Positions 1-6,351 of a DNA stretch of 6,577 nucleotides are shown here, one piece after another; positions within the stretch are counted from its first letter, which is position 1, and every line of letters starts with the position of its first letter. Below the pieces are notes generated by a model. That model worked only from the letters and a program-made list of their open reading frames with translations, ran no database searches and was not told the DNA's origin. The position numbers and the translations under genes are program-made. This DNA is from Nitrospirota bacterium. Its GTDB lineage: Bacteria; Nitrospirota; Thermodesulfovibrionia; UBA6902; DSMQ01. The stretch lies in NCBI GenBank assembly GCA_016207865.1, contig JACQZD010000213.1, positions 1 through 6,577 on the forward strand, given 5' to 3'.

Positions 1-26
1 ATTGTCAGATATTTTAAAAATCTCAT
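1..26 (-). CDS. 5' end of an unidentified gene (first 8 codons only)
   Basis: An ATG at 24-26 on the minus strand is preceded by the ribosome binding site AAGGAG (34-39) with 7-nt spacing, one of the best Shine-Dalgarno sequences in the window. The visible residues are MRFLKYLT, after which the window ends. A basic, hydrophobic N-terminus could be the beginning of a signal peptide or membrane anchor, but eight residues cannot settle that. The start lies 28 nt downstream of the TPR/beta-barrel gene stop on the same strand, so the two are probably cotranscribed. Seen: RBS, start and open frame. Inferred: that it is a real gene and belongs to the same transcript. Product unknown. Confidence 0.6.
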
Positions 27-33
27 TTCAAAA

Positions 34-39
34 CTCCTT
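34..39 (-). promoter_or_regulatory. Strong Shine-Dalgarno for the gene entering the left edge
   Basis: The minus strand reads AAGGAG, 7 nt before the ATG at 26-24. It is what supports calling a start codon so close to the window edge, and it contrasts with the missing ribosome binding site of the barrel gene immediately upstream. Confidence 0.65.
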
Positions 40-54
40 ACACTCATTACTTTT

Positions 55-1368
55 TTAAAATCTCACATTATAAAATGCGCTTGTAATTGAGCGCTTGTAA
101 TTATATGAATCAATATTTGAATCATTGCTCGTGTATAAATGGCTCAGCGTCAGGCTGTAATTTTGCGAAAGCTGTTTAGTAACAGAAATTGTGCCTGTAT
201 ATGCCTGGTCGTCCCTTTCATTTCCTGCCGACGGGCTTACCCCTTCATAGTTTTTTGAATAATACTCTCCGGTTAAATCAATTAGCGTATTCTCAAGTAT
301 TTTCCTCGGCATATTGAACCTCAGCCCTGCACTGCCCTTATTGCCCCTGTAATTCCAGTAATCCACCCTCGTGTGCTCTTCATCATGAGAATAACTGACC
401 CTCGCAAGGAGATTTGCCTGTATGGGGATGTTTTGCGTTATGCCGAACAGGTTGTTTGTGCCGGTCCGGTCTGAGTTGTTTTCAAAAAGAACATCATCAT
501 GATAGCGGGCATATCTGTATCTGTAGTCAATCACTGTTGAAAAGCCGCTGCCCTCGGATATGACGAGGGAAGGGGATATGGAATTAGCTGAATCATAGAA
601 AGCCTCTCCTACAAGGACATATTCGTAAGCGTATGCCCCTTTGAGCGTCAGCAGCGGAGAGATGTTGTATGAGCCTTTGAGTTCCAGCAGGTTCTGGGTA
701 ATGTTATAGTCATTCAGGTTGCTGTGCAGGCTCTGGTAAAGGCTGTAGCTTATTGAACCTTCATAGCTTTCCTTAGTTATCAGGTTGTATTTGCCTCTCA
801 GGTATACTATTGCCTTCCAGTCAGACCTTCTTGAAACTCCTGTCGGCATTGCAGTATCGTCGGGGTTTAGAACCACATTACTGTCATATTGCCCGCCTGC
901 CGAGATGTTTATGGCCCAGGGTTTTACAACGCTCCGCTCCTTTATGAGCCTGAGATAATCTGCTGATTTGGATGAGAACTCTGTGTTTGGCGCAATCTCT
1001 ATTGTATTTTCAAAGTAATCCTTTGCCTCATCATATACTGCCTTGGTGAAATAAAGTATGCCGAGTTCAAGATTGGTCCGCGGCTCTCCTGGGTTAAGCG
1101 CGAGGGCTTTCTTTAGCGCTGTCTCTGCCTCGCTGTCTCCTGCACGGCTTAAGGCAATGCCTAAGTAAAGAGCGGCTATGGGGTCGTCGGGTTTTTCGCT
1201 GAGGGCTGCCTTGAATTCGTCTACGGCGTTTTTGTAGTCGTTTGTCTCAATGTAAGCGATGCCCTTTGCTATGTGCAGGTCATATGTGGATGTTGCCGCA
1301 TACGAGGCGGAAAAAGAAATCAAAACGAGCAGGAGAACAGCTATATTTATAAGGTATCTCATTTTCAT
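55..1368 (-). CDS. TPR-repeat outer-membrane beta-barrel protein
   Basis: 437 residues. Residues 1-25 form a Sec signal peptide: MKMR, a hydrophobic core and a likely cut near SYA-A. Residues about 29-128 hold three TPR-like helical repeats, each closing with a proline-containing turn (EKPDDP, LNPGEP, IAPN). From about residue 150 to the end, alternating aromatic/polar strands rich in Tyr, Ser and Asn, with a GGQYDSNV motif at 158-165, indicate a beta-barrel. The last residues, YNVRF, end in phenylalanine as expected of a BAM beta-signal. A periplasmic TPR domain joined to a C-terminal barrel is known from envelope export proteins such as the Slam, BcsC and PgaA families. This barrel is compact (about 287 residues) and I do not assign it to any of those families. 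No Shine-Dalgarno precedes the ATG; a second in-frame ATG at 1362 would also be possible. It diverges from the GAF/HD-GYP gene and is followed by another gene after 28 nt. Substrate unknown. Confidence 0.85.
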   Translation of the reverse strand: MKMRYLINIAVLLLVLISFSASYAATSTYDLHIAKGIAYIETNDYKNAVDEFKAALSEKPDDPIAALYLGIALSRAGDSEAETALKKALALNPGEPRTNLELGILYFTKAVYDEAKDYFENTIEIAPNTEFSSKSADYLRLIKERSVVKPWAINISAGGQYDSNVVLNPDDTAMPTGVSRRSDWKAIVYLRGKYNLITKESYEGSISYSLYQSLHSNLNDYNITQNLLELKGSYNISPLLTLKGAYAYEYVLVGEAFYDSANSISPSLVISEGSGFSTVIDYRYRYARYHDDVLFENNSDRTGTNNLFGITQNIPIQANLLARVSYSHDEEHTRVDYWNYRGNKGSAGLRFNMPRKILENTLIDLTGEYYSKNYEGVSPSAGNERDDQAYTGTISVTKQLSQNYSLTLSHLYTSNDSNIDSYNYKRSITSAFYNVRF

Positions 1369-1379
1369 AATGAGGAAAT

Positions 1380-1408
1380 AATATATTCAATGAAATTATG
1401 TTTGTCAA
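1380..1408 (-). promoter_or_regulatory. Near-consensus sigma70-type promoter of the TPR/barrel gene
   Basis: On the minus strand, a perfect -35 TTGACA (1408-1403) is separated by exactly 17 nt from TATATT (1385-1380), a 5/6 match to the -10 box. Transcription would start about 6-8 nt after the -10, near 1373, leaving only about 5 nt before the ATG at 1368. This makes a leaderless or nearly leaderless mRNA likely and accounts for the absence of a ribosome binding site. Seen: boxes and spacing. Inferred: activity and start point. The surrounding sequence is very AT-rich, so a chance match is possible, although a perfect -35 with ideal spacing is uncommon. Confidence 0.6.
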
Positions 1409-1430
1409 TATAAAAAATATATGATAAATT
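1402..1430 (+). promoter_or_regulatory. Possible divergent promoter of the GAF/HD-GYP gene
   Basis: The plus strand has TTGTCA (1402-1407, 5/6 to the -35), a 17-nt spacer and TAAATT (1425-1430, 4/6 to the -10). Its -35 overlaps the -35 of the opposing barrel-gene promoter, so the two could compete for RNA polymerase. The -10 match is weak and the background AT-rich, so this is a tentative call. It would give a 5' leader of roughly 50 nt that includes the small hairpin at 1450-1470. Confidence 0.3.
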
Positions 1431-1449
1431 AAACTTATTAATGCATAAT

Positions 1450-1470
1450 CAAGGTTAATTGCAACCCTTG
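1450..1470 (+). promoter_or_regulatory. Small inverted repeat in the 5' leader of the HD-GYP gene
   Basis: CAAGGTT (1450-1456) can pair with AACCCTTG (1463-1470), forming seven base pairs with one bulged C and a 6-nt loop. It ends 3 nt before the purine-rich ribosome binding site AAAAGG (1474-1479) that serves the ATG at 1488. It may be an operator half-site pair or an RNA hairpin that modulates translation or stability, or it may be accidental. Confidence 0.25.
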
Positions 1471-1487
1471 GATAAAAGGTAATTTTT

Positions 1488-2582
1488 ATGGATTATGATA
1501 AAAAGCTGAGACAGCTTGAAACCTTTATAAATGTATCATCGCTTATCAACTCAACATTAGACCCCGGTGAAATCCGCGAGAGGACCATTACCGCCCTTAC
1601 AACCCTGCTGAGTTCAGCGGCAGGCAGTCTCCTGCTTATTGACGATGAGACAGGCGAGCTTTTTTTTGAAGTGGCAACCGGAGAAAAGGGACTGAAGCTG
1701 AAGCGGTTCAGGCTTAAAACAGGCGAAGGCATAGCAGGATGGGTGGCGCAGAAGGGAGAGCCTGTTATTGTGAATGACGCAGGCGCAGACCCCCGTTTTT
1801 CACAAAAGGCTGACCTGCGCAGCGGGTTTGTGACTAAGAGCATTATCTGCGTGCCGGTGAAATCAAAGGAAAAAATAATAGGCGTTCTTCAGGGGATAAA
1901 TAAAAACGAGGGTATTTTCACCGCGGATGACATGGAATTAATAACATCCATTGCAGACCAGGTTGCCATTGCCATTGAAAATGCAAGACTCTACGTAGAA
2001 CTGAAAGAAGCTTTTTATGCTACGGCAGGGGCGCTGGCAGAGACTATTGAGTTGAGGGACCCGTATACGGGCGGTCATACAAAAAGGGTGATGAACTACA
2101 GCATTATTATCGGCAGTTATATGAATCTTGATAAAGACCTGGTGGAAAAACTCAGGCTTGCCGCCATATTGCATGACATCGGCAAGATAGGCGTAAGGGA
2201 CGCGATACTGCTGAAGCAGGGCGGACTGAATGATGAAGAATTTGACAAAATGAAGATGCACGCCCATTTCGGAGCTGAAATACTCGGCAGAATTAAACAG
2301 CTTAAAGATGTGATACCCGGGGTAAAAGACCACCATGAAAGAATTGACGGCAAGGGTTATCCCGCCGGGCTGAAGGAATCTGCTATTCCACTGATAGCGC
2401 GCATTATATCCGTTGCCGATACATTTGACGCAATGACCACAGACCGGCCGTACAGAAAAGGGCTGAGCCTTGAGAAGGCGTTTGAAGAGCTGAGAAAAGG
2501 CGCCGGAACGCAGTTTGACCTGAATGTGGTGGAGGCCTTTTTTACGGCGTGGAAAGAGGGCGAGCTGACGCTTGAGAAATAA
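1488..2582 (+). CDS. GAF-domain HD-GYP protein, predicted cyclic-di-GMP phosphodiesterase
   Basis: 364 residues with no signal peptide or membrane segment, so cytoplasmic. Residues about 8-168 form a GAF sensor domain, with the typical GEGIAGWVAQKGEPVIV stretch (79-95) and a C-terminal ADQVAIAIENARLY helix leading into the output domain. Residues about 175-355 are an HD-GYP domain with its signature motifs intact: ELRDPYTGGHTKRV (188-201), the HD pair H229/D230 in HDIGKIG, H258 before GAEIL, HH at 282-283, DGKGYP with GYP at 290-292, and D311 in VADTFDAMTTDRPYR. In this family these residues bind a di- or tri-nuclear metal centre, and the enzymes linearise or fully hydrolyse c-di-GMP. All the usual ligands are present, so activity is expected. 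The GAF ligand is unknown. The ATG has the ribosome binding site AAAAGG 8 nt upstream. It diverges from the barrel gene and converges on gspC. Confidence 0.93.
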   Translation: MDYDKKLRQLETFINVSSLINSTLDPGEIRERTITALTTLLSSAAGSLLLIDDETGELFFEVATGEKGLKLKRFRLKTGEGIAGWVAQKGEPVIVNDAGADPRFSQKADLRSGFVTKSIICVPVKSKEKIIGVLQGINKNEGIFTADDMELITSIADQVAIAIENARLYVELKEAFYATAGALAETIELRDPYTGGHTKRVMNYSIIIGSYMNLDKDLVEKLRLAAILHDIGKIGVRDAILLKQGGLNDEEFDKMKMHAHFGAEILGRIKQLKDVIPGVKDHHERIDGKGYPAGLKESAIPLIARIISVADTFDAMTTDRPYRKGLSLEKAFEELRKGAGTQFDLNVVEAFFTAWKEGELTLEK

Positions 2583-2588
2583 AGATGT

Positions 2589-3230
2589 TTATTGTTGTCC
2601 CTCTTCCTCAGGCATAGGCGGAACATCCGGCGGTTGCGGAGGAGGCTGAGGGGGCTGAGGCGCCGGCCGTGGCTGGGGTGAAGGCATACCCTGCATGTCG
2701 CGTCTGCCCCTTTGAGGCGGCTGAGGCACAGGCGAGGGTTGAGGCTTAAAGGCCTTTATTTCCCTTAGATAAACCTCGGTAATTTCACCGTCTCTTGAGA
2801 GCACTACCTTGTCTTTTTGAATATCCGAAAGGACAAATCCCCCTACAGATTCATTTATACGGTAAATTTTTGAAAGCTTTGTGGCCGGGTCTTCAAGTAT
2901 TGCAGTCTTTAAATCCCCATAGATTACAGTTCCAAAGAGTTTTGGCGGAATAACCGGCGCGGCTGCTACGGGTTTTGAAATTTCCTCCGGCTTTGGCTCA
3001 TTTCTGGCGGACCGAAAGACGTCATTTTGCACAATCGGCTGAAAAATTTCCTCAACAGGCATTTGCTCTGCCTCAGGAGCAGCCTCCGGCGGTTTTTCTC
3101 CGGCAGTTTTTTGCTGTGCCTGAGCAGGAGTCAGGCTTAAGGGCCTGGTCCATATTTTATAGACTTTAAGGCCCAGAAAGATTGTCAGGGCTACGAGGAT
3201 TATATTTATTAAAATATTTTTACGAAACAC
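2589..3230 (-). CDS. gspC: Type II secretion protein GspC-like, PDZ-less, with proline-rich tail
   Basis: The preferred start is GTG at 3230, giving 213 residues. AGGGG (3241-3237) lies 6 nt upstream, and the overlap with gspM is 11 nt. An ATG at 3293 would overlap gspM by 74 nt and add a lysine/arginine-rich 21-residue extension. From the GTG, a very short cytoplasmic stretch (VFRKN) leads into one transmembrane helix (about 6-26), then a Pro/Ala/Glu-rich linker (about 34-61). The HR-type periplasmic domain (about 62-160) carries QNDVF, KLFGTVIYGD, AILEDP, IYRINESVGG and KDKVVLSRDGE, all typical of GspC/PulC and related to PilP. In the T2SS this domain links the inner-membrane platform to the secretin GspD. 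The tail (161-213) is Pro/Gln-rich and no PDZ or coiled coil follows, unlike the classical enterobacterial proteins. It is the last gene of the run and ends 6 bp from the convergent HD-GYP gene. Confidence 0.82.
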   Translation of the reverse strand: MFRKNILINIILVALTIFLGLKVYKIWTRPLSLTPAQAQQKTAGEKPPEAAPEAEQMPVEEIFQPIVQNDVFRSARNEPKPEEISKPVAAAPVIPPKLFGTVIYGDLKTAILEDPATKLSKIYRINESVGGFVLSDIQKDKVVLSRDGEITEVYLREIKAFKPQPSPVPQPPQRGRRDMQGMPSPQPRPAPQPPQPPPQPPDVPPMPEEEGQQ

Positions 3231-3855
3231 TATCCGCCCCTGTTTTTGCCGCTGTTTTTTTCGTTTTATCGTCAGTTTTTTGCTGACCTGCATCAGACGG
3301 CTTTTTAATAAATCCGCTGACTACCATCGTGGTATATGAATCTATCGGTTTAGTGATGTTTATGACACGAACATTCAAGTCGGAAACAACAAACAGCGAC
3401 TGAGAGGTCCTTATTCGGTAAAGCATGCTTTTTAGTTTTGAAGTAGGGGCTACAAAGCCGATTTCAACAGGGATGCTGATGTAGGCCCCGGCTTCAACCG
3501 GGGTTAACGCCCGCTCTGATTTTATCTCAATGCTCAGGGACTCTGCCATTTCATTCAGCGCCTTTTGGATTTCCGCCGCAGCAACAGGCGGGGTATCTCC
3601 GGTAATCAGTCCTGTTTCAATCTGTTTTAACTGGGCCCCTGCCGACTCAAGTTTTTTGGCTAAAATATCCTTGCCGGAGATTTTATCAAACTGCTTTTCA
3701 AGCTTCATGCGGTTTGCATCGGAGTATTCTGTAAGTGTATTTTTAAATTCTCCGTACCATACAAAAAGCTCATAAGCCATTATGGCAAGGATGACCAGCC
3801 CGCCGGCTATAAGCGTCTTTTTCTCCCTCGGTTTTATTTTTACGGGTATTTTCAT
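3220..3855 (-). CDS. gspM: Type II secretion assembly-platform protein GspM-like (PilO-type)
   Basis: 211 residues. A short basic cytoplasmic N-terminus (MKIPVKIKPREKK) precedes one transmembrane helix (about 14-34). A coiled-coil-prone segment follows (about 36-82), then a small ferredoxin-like periplasmic domain (about 90-185) with EIQKALNEMAESLSIEI, ISIPVEIGFVAPTSKLKSMLYRIR and MVVSGFIKKP, the pattern of GspM/PilO proteins. The tail (186-211) is a low-complexity Lys/Thr/Asp stretch. In the T2SS inner-membrane platform GspM pairs with GspL and helps couple the cytoplasmic ATPase to pseudopilus growth. The ATG overlaps the gspL stop by 4 nt (ATGA), indicating translational coupling, and a weak AGAG lies 7 nt upstream. 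Its stop lies within the start region of gspC. Position between gspL and gspC supports the name more than sequence alone, because GspM is poorly conserved. Confidence 0.82.
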   Translation of the reverse strand: MKIPVKIKPREKKTLIAGGLVILAIMAYELFVWYGEFKNTLTEYSDANRMKLEKQFDKISGKDILAKKLESAGAQLKQIETGLITGDTPPVAAAEIQKALNEMAESLSIEIKSERALTPVEAGAYISIPVEIGFVAPTSKLKSMLYRIRTSQSLFVVSDLNVRVINITKPIDSYTTMVVSGFIKKPSDAGQQKTDDKTKKTAAKTGADSVS

Positions 3856-5378
3856 CGCAAATCTCTATTTTTTGCTTCCTGGATTTTTTTATGAACAACA
3901 ACGGCCTTTATCTTAAAATCTTCTTTGGCCCCGCTTTTTTTAATGGGTCCGACAAATTCCACTTTTTCAAAAAAGGCCGAACCTTCAAGCAGTGAAATAA
4001 GTTTTGAAGACGAGTCGGCAAAACCGCTTATTATAAGTTCGGCGCGAAGGCCCTGCTCTTTAGCCTGAGGTTTAAGTCCCTTGTCCTGAGTCTCCTTAAA
4101 GCTCAAACTTGTAATCCAGGCATCCTGAGGCATCAAGTTTGTCAGCTCCAAAAGCACGTTCAGTATAATGTCGTTTGTTTTTATATGTGAAAGAAAACTC
4201 TGCCGTTCTTCAATTGTTTTAAGTTCGGCGGCGAGTTTTTCTACCTTTGCCAGTTCAGATTCATTTTTTTTGACCGCATCCGCGAGCCTGGCCAAGGACC
4301 TTTTTTCGTTGACAATCCCCTCCGCCAATATGCTGACGCCCAGCAATATAACGGCGGCGGCGGATATTTTTGTAATCATGCGGCTGACTTTTTTACTGTT
4401 GCGTTTTATTTTATGAGGCAGGAGATTCAGTTTTATTGATGCTAAACCGAGACCTGAAAGGCAGGCGCCTATGGCCGGCGCAAGCCCTTGCATTTCCGCC
4501 GCCCTGTCAGCCGGTAAAAATCCGGCCAGGGGGTTTATGGTCTGTGTGTTTACGCCGAGCCTTACCCTCAGCGCGTCAGCAAGGTTTTGCAAAAGCGGCG
4601 AATCGCCGGAGACGGCAAGCTTGTGTATTTTCTGAAGGGAAAGCTCCGCGAGGACTTCTTTTATTATAAAGGAAAGTCCTTCTGAAATTATGTCCATGGG
4701 TTTTTCAGCATCATACGGAATGGTTTTAAAGTACTGACAGAGGTTGTTTTTCATAACCGATAAAACCATTTCTTTTTTCCCTATGACAAGCGAAAGGCCT
4801 GTCTCATCCCTGCCTCCGAAGACATCGGACCTTGCGGTAAGGCCGAGCACTTCACGCCAGCCGCCGGCCTTAACAGCGCTTAACTCAATGGCGCTTAACA
4901 TGGCAAAGTGCGAAATGCTTAAGCCGTCTATATTTATGGCCAGTCGTTCAAAAAGTTTTCTAATGCCTTCTATCTTTTCCTTCGGGACGGCTATCAGGGC
5001 GGCGGTGCAGGATGAATTCTTTTTGTCCGCTATGACGGCATCATAAAAAATATCATCAATCTGAAACGGTATATGGCGTTCTATTTCATAACGGGCCAGC
5101 TGCAGTACCGACTCTTCACTTTTAGGGAGAGGTATTTCAGTGAATTTTGTAATGGTCCATTTATCCGGGACGCTTATAAACACCTTGAATGGACCTGTCA
5201 GGTACTTGCCGGTAAACTTTTTAATTTCATTAATGGTTTCATCATCGTCTTTGAATGGAAACATTGATGATGATATTAAGCTTATGCCTGAGAAATTGCG
5301 TTCAAGGCAGGCGACGGTAAAGGAATCATCCTGGAACTCTATGCCTAAAACTGTTTTGATTAATTTGTCTTCAAACAT
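3852..5378 (-). CDS. gspL: Type II secretion protein GspL-like, PilM-PilN fusion architecture
   Basis: 508 residues. Residues about 8-312 are a cytoplasmic actin-like PilM/GspL domain: TVLGIEF near the start, LARYEIERHIPF at 94-105 (a PilM hallmark), AVSGDSPLL at 255-263 and APAIGACLSGLG at 300-311. SIKLNLLPHK (314-323) is the PilN-type entry motif. One transmembrane helix spans about 335-354. A charged heptad-like coiled coil (about 356-400) leads into a PilN-like periplasmic domain with LNVLLELTNLMPQDAWITSLSF (406-427) and LIISGFADSSSKLISLLEGS (448-467). GspL connects the secretion ATPase GspE to the inner-membrane platform. A single PilM+PilN chain is the known relationship between GspL and the type IV pilus proteins. 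The start is ATG at 5378, 17 nt after the gspK stop; GGGAAGAG lies upstream with rather long spacing. The stop overlaps gspM by 4 nt. Confidence 0.88.
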   Translation of the reverse strand: MFEDKLIKTVLGIEFQDDSFTVACLERNFSGISLISSSMFPFKDDDETINEIKKFTGKYLTGPFKVFISVPDKWTITKFTEIPLPKSEESVLQLARYEIERHIPFQIDDIFYDAVIADKKNSSCTAALIAVPKEKIEGIRKLFERLAINIDGLSISHFAMLSAIELSAVKAGGWREVLGLTARSDVFGGRDETGLSLVIGKKEMVLSVMKNNLCQYFKTIPYDAEKPMDIISEGLSFIIKEVLAELSLQKIHKLAVSGDSPLLQNLADALRVRLGVNTQTINPLAGFLPADRAAEMQGLAPAIGACLSGLGLASIKLNLLPHKIKRNSKKVSRMITKISAAAVILLGVSILAEGIVNEKRSLARLADAVKKNESELAKVEKLAAELKTIEERQSFLSHIKTNDIILNVLLELTNLMPQDAWITSLSFKETQDKGLKPQAKEQGLRAELIISGFADSSSKLISLLEGSAFFEKVEFVGPIKKSGAKEDFKIKAVVVHKKIQEAKNRDLR

Positions 5379-5395
5379 TGCAGTTTATCTCTTCC

Positions 5396-6340
5396 CTATG
5401 CGCCTTGTTCTGTCCAGTTATCATTCCAGTAAATGGTTTCAAGTTTATTGCCTGCTTTCTGAACTATTGCCTTTATGCTTCTTTTTATAGTGCCGTCAGT
5501 ATTTGAGCCTGTAGAAATTATAGTGAAAAAAACGGATCTTACCGTCCCTCCGGCAACAGGAATAAGTATAGGGCCTGCCTCCCTCTGCCTCATGATATTT
5601 GCCGCGGTGCCGGCGCCGAAGGCCGCCGTCAGCACTATCTCCGAAGCAGTATTGACATTTACCTTGGCGGAATTTTTAGCGCTGAGATACTGCATGACTC
5701 CGCTCTGTTCCTGCTTTTCAGCTTCTTTTTTACCGTAGAAAATGTCAGCGGTCATTCCCTGGACCAAAAGAAGCTCCTCAATAACATCAAGAGGCCCGTC
5801 CTTACAGCTGTAAGGGTTTTCCAAGGACTGATAATAATCCTCCTCAGCCCCGTTTAATCTGTGAAGATCATCTGTGTCAATCCAGTCCATAACAGGATCA
5901 ACGATTTTATCCGCATCCGTAATCTCCACCCCTAATGCCGTAATAATATATTTTAACTGGTCCGCAGAAGCCTTGTTAATGTTGAGTTTTCCGTCTTCAT
6001 CAATAATTGTATATGAAAACGAACCATTTTTAAAACTTAATTCTCTTTCAGGGTCTTTCTCCTCCAATCCCTGCGCAAATATTAAGATACCATTTTTATT
6101 AAAATACGGGAATGGATATGAAGATTCCGGAACAGAAAGTATCTCCATGCGGGCGTGTTCAATGCCGGCCTGGGCCAGTTGATATGCTATTTCCTCTTCC
6201 TTGAAATTTCTCGTTATATTGAGTTCTGTCCTCATTGAATAGGCAAATTCCCCGACTATTGCTGTGAGTATGACCATGACCCAGAGCACAAGCACAAGGG
6301 CGATTCCGTTTTCTTTTCTATGCGGTTGTAAAGAACTCAT
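5396..6340 (-). CDS. gspK: Type II secretion minor pseudopilin GspK
   Basis: 314 residues. The N-terminus is a class III prepilin signal: a short basic leader with RKENG, then cleavage expected between G12 and I13 by the prepilin peptidase, followed by the hydrophobic stretch IALVLVLWVMVILTAI. Position +5 of the mature protein is Leu, not Glu, as is characteristic of GspK among pseudopilins. The large inserted alpha-helical domain shows DEDGKLNINKAS (114-125), VMDWIDTDD (150-158), LNGAEEDYY (162-170), PLDVIEELLLVQGM (183-196) and a second KVNVNTAS (226-233), all characteristic of T2SSK. GspK caps the pseudopilus tip with GspI and GspJ. No Shine-Dalgarno precedes the ATG, which sits in the heptad-like sequence ATGAGTT; no better start is apparent before the signal sequence. 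It is separated from gspJ by an 81-nt repeat-filled gap. Confidence 0.9.
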   Translation of the reverse strand: MSSLQPHRKENGIALVLVLWVMVILTAIVGEFAYSMRTELNITRNFKEEEIAYQLAQAGIEHARMEILSVPESSYPFPYFNKNGILIFAQGLEEKDPERELSFKNGSFSYTIIDEDGKLNINKASADQLKYIITALGVEITDADKIVDPVMDWIDTDDLHRLNGAEEDYYQSLENPYSCKDGPLDVIEELLLVQGMTADIFYGKKEAEKQEQSGVMQYLSAKNSAKVNVNTASEIVLTAAFGAGTAANIMRQREAGPILIPVAGGTVRSVFFTIISTGSNTDGTIKRSIKAIVQKAGNKLETIYWNDNWTEQGA

Positions 6341-6347
6341 AACTTTT
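6334..6347 (-). repeat. Two heptad units at the gspK start codon
   Basis: Plus-strand AACTCAT (6334-6340) and AACTTTT (6341-6347) match the AACTNNN pattern of the larger array at 6377-6429, from which they are separated by the REP-like palindrome. The first unit is, on the minus strand, the gspK ATG plus its next four bases. The phase relative to the main array is shifted by one base. With two units this could be chance, but the neighbouring array makes a shared origin plausible. Confidence 0.5.
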
Positions 6348-6351
6348 TTAA

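Noticed and set aside
1493..1843. Minus-strand open frame opposite the HD-GYP gene
   Set aside because: It lies wholly antisense to a gene with complete GAF/HD-GYP motifs and shows no recognisable domain or RBS; likewise the other antisense frames at 1938-2336 and 2117-2353.
2627..2669. CCGGCG...CGCCGG inverted repeat downstream of the HD-GYP stop as a terminator
   Set aside because: The loop is about 28 nt, there is no T-run after it, and it lies in the proline-rich coding tail of gspC, whose codons explain the GC-rich repeats.
2975..3169. 64-codon plus-strand frame inside gspC
   Set aside because: It is antisense to the GspC linker and HR domain with no independent support.
4168..5490. 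Plus-strand open frames opposite gspL and the gspK end
   Set aside because: They are low-complexity Ser/Phe/Leu-rich shadows of the gspL/gspK codons, without family resemblance or ribosome binding sites.
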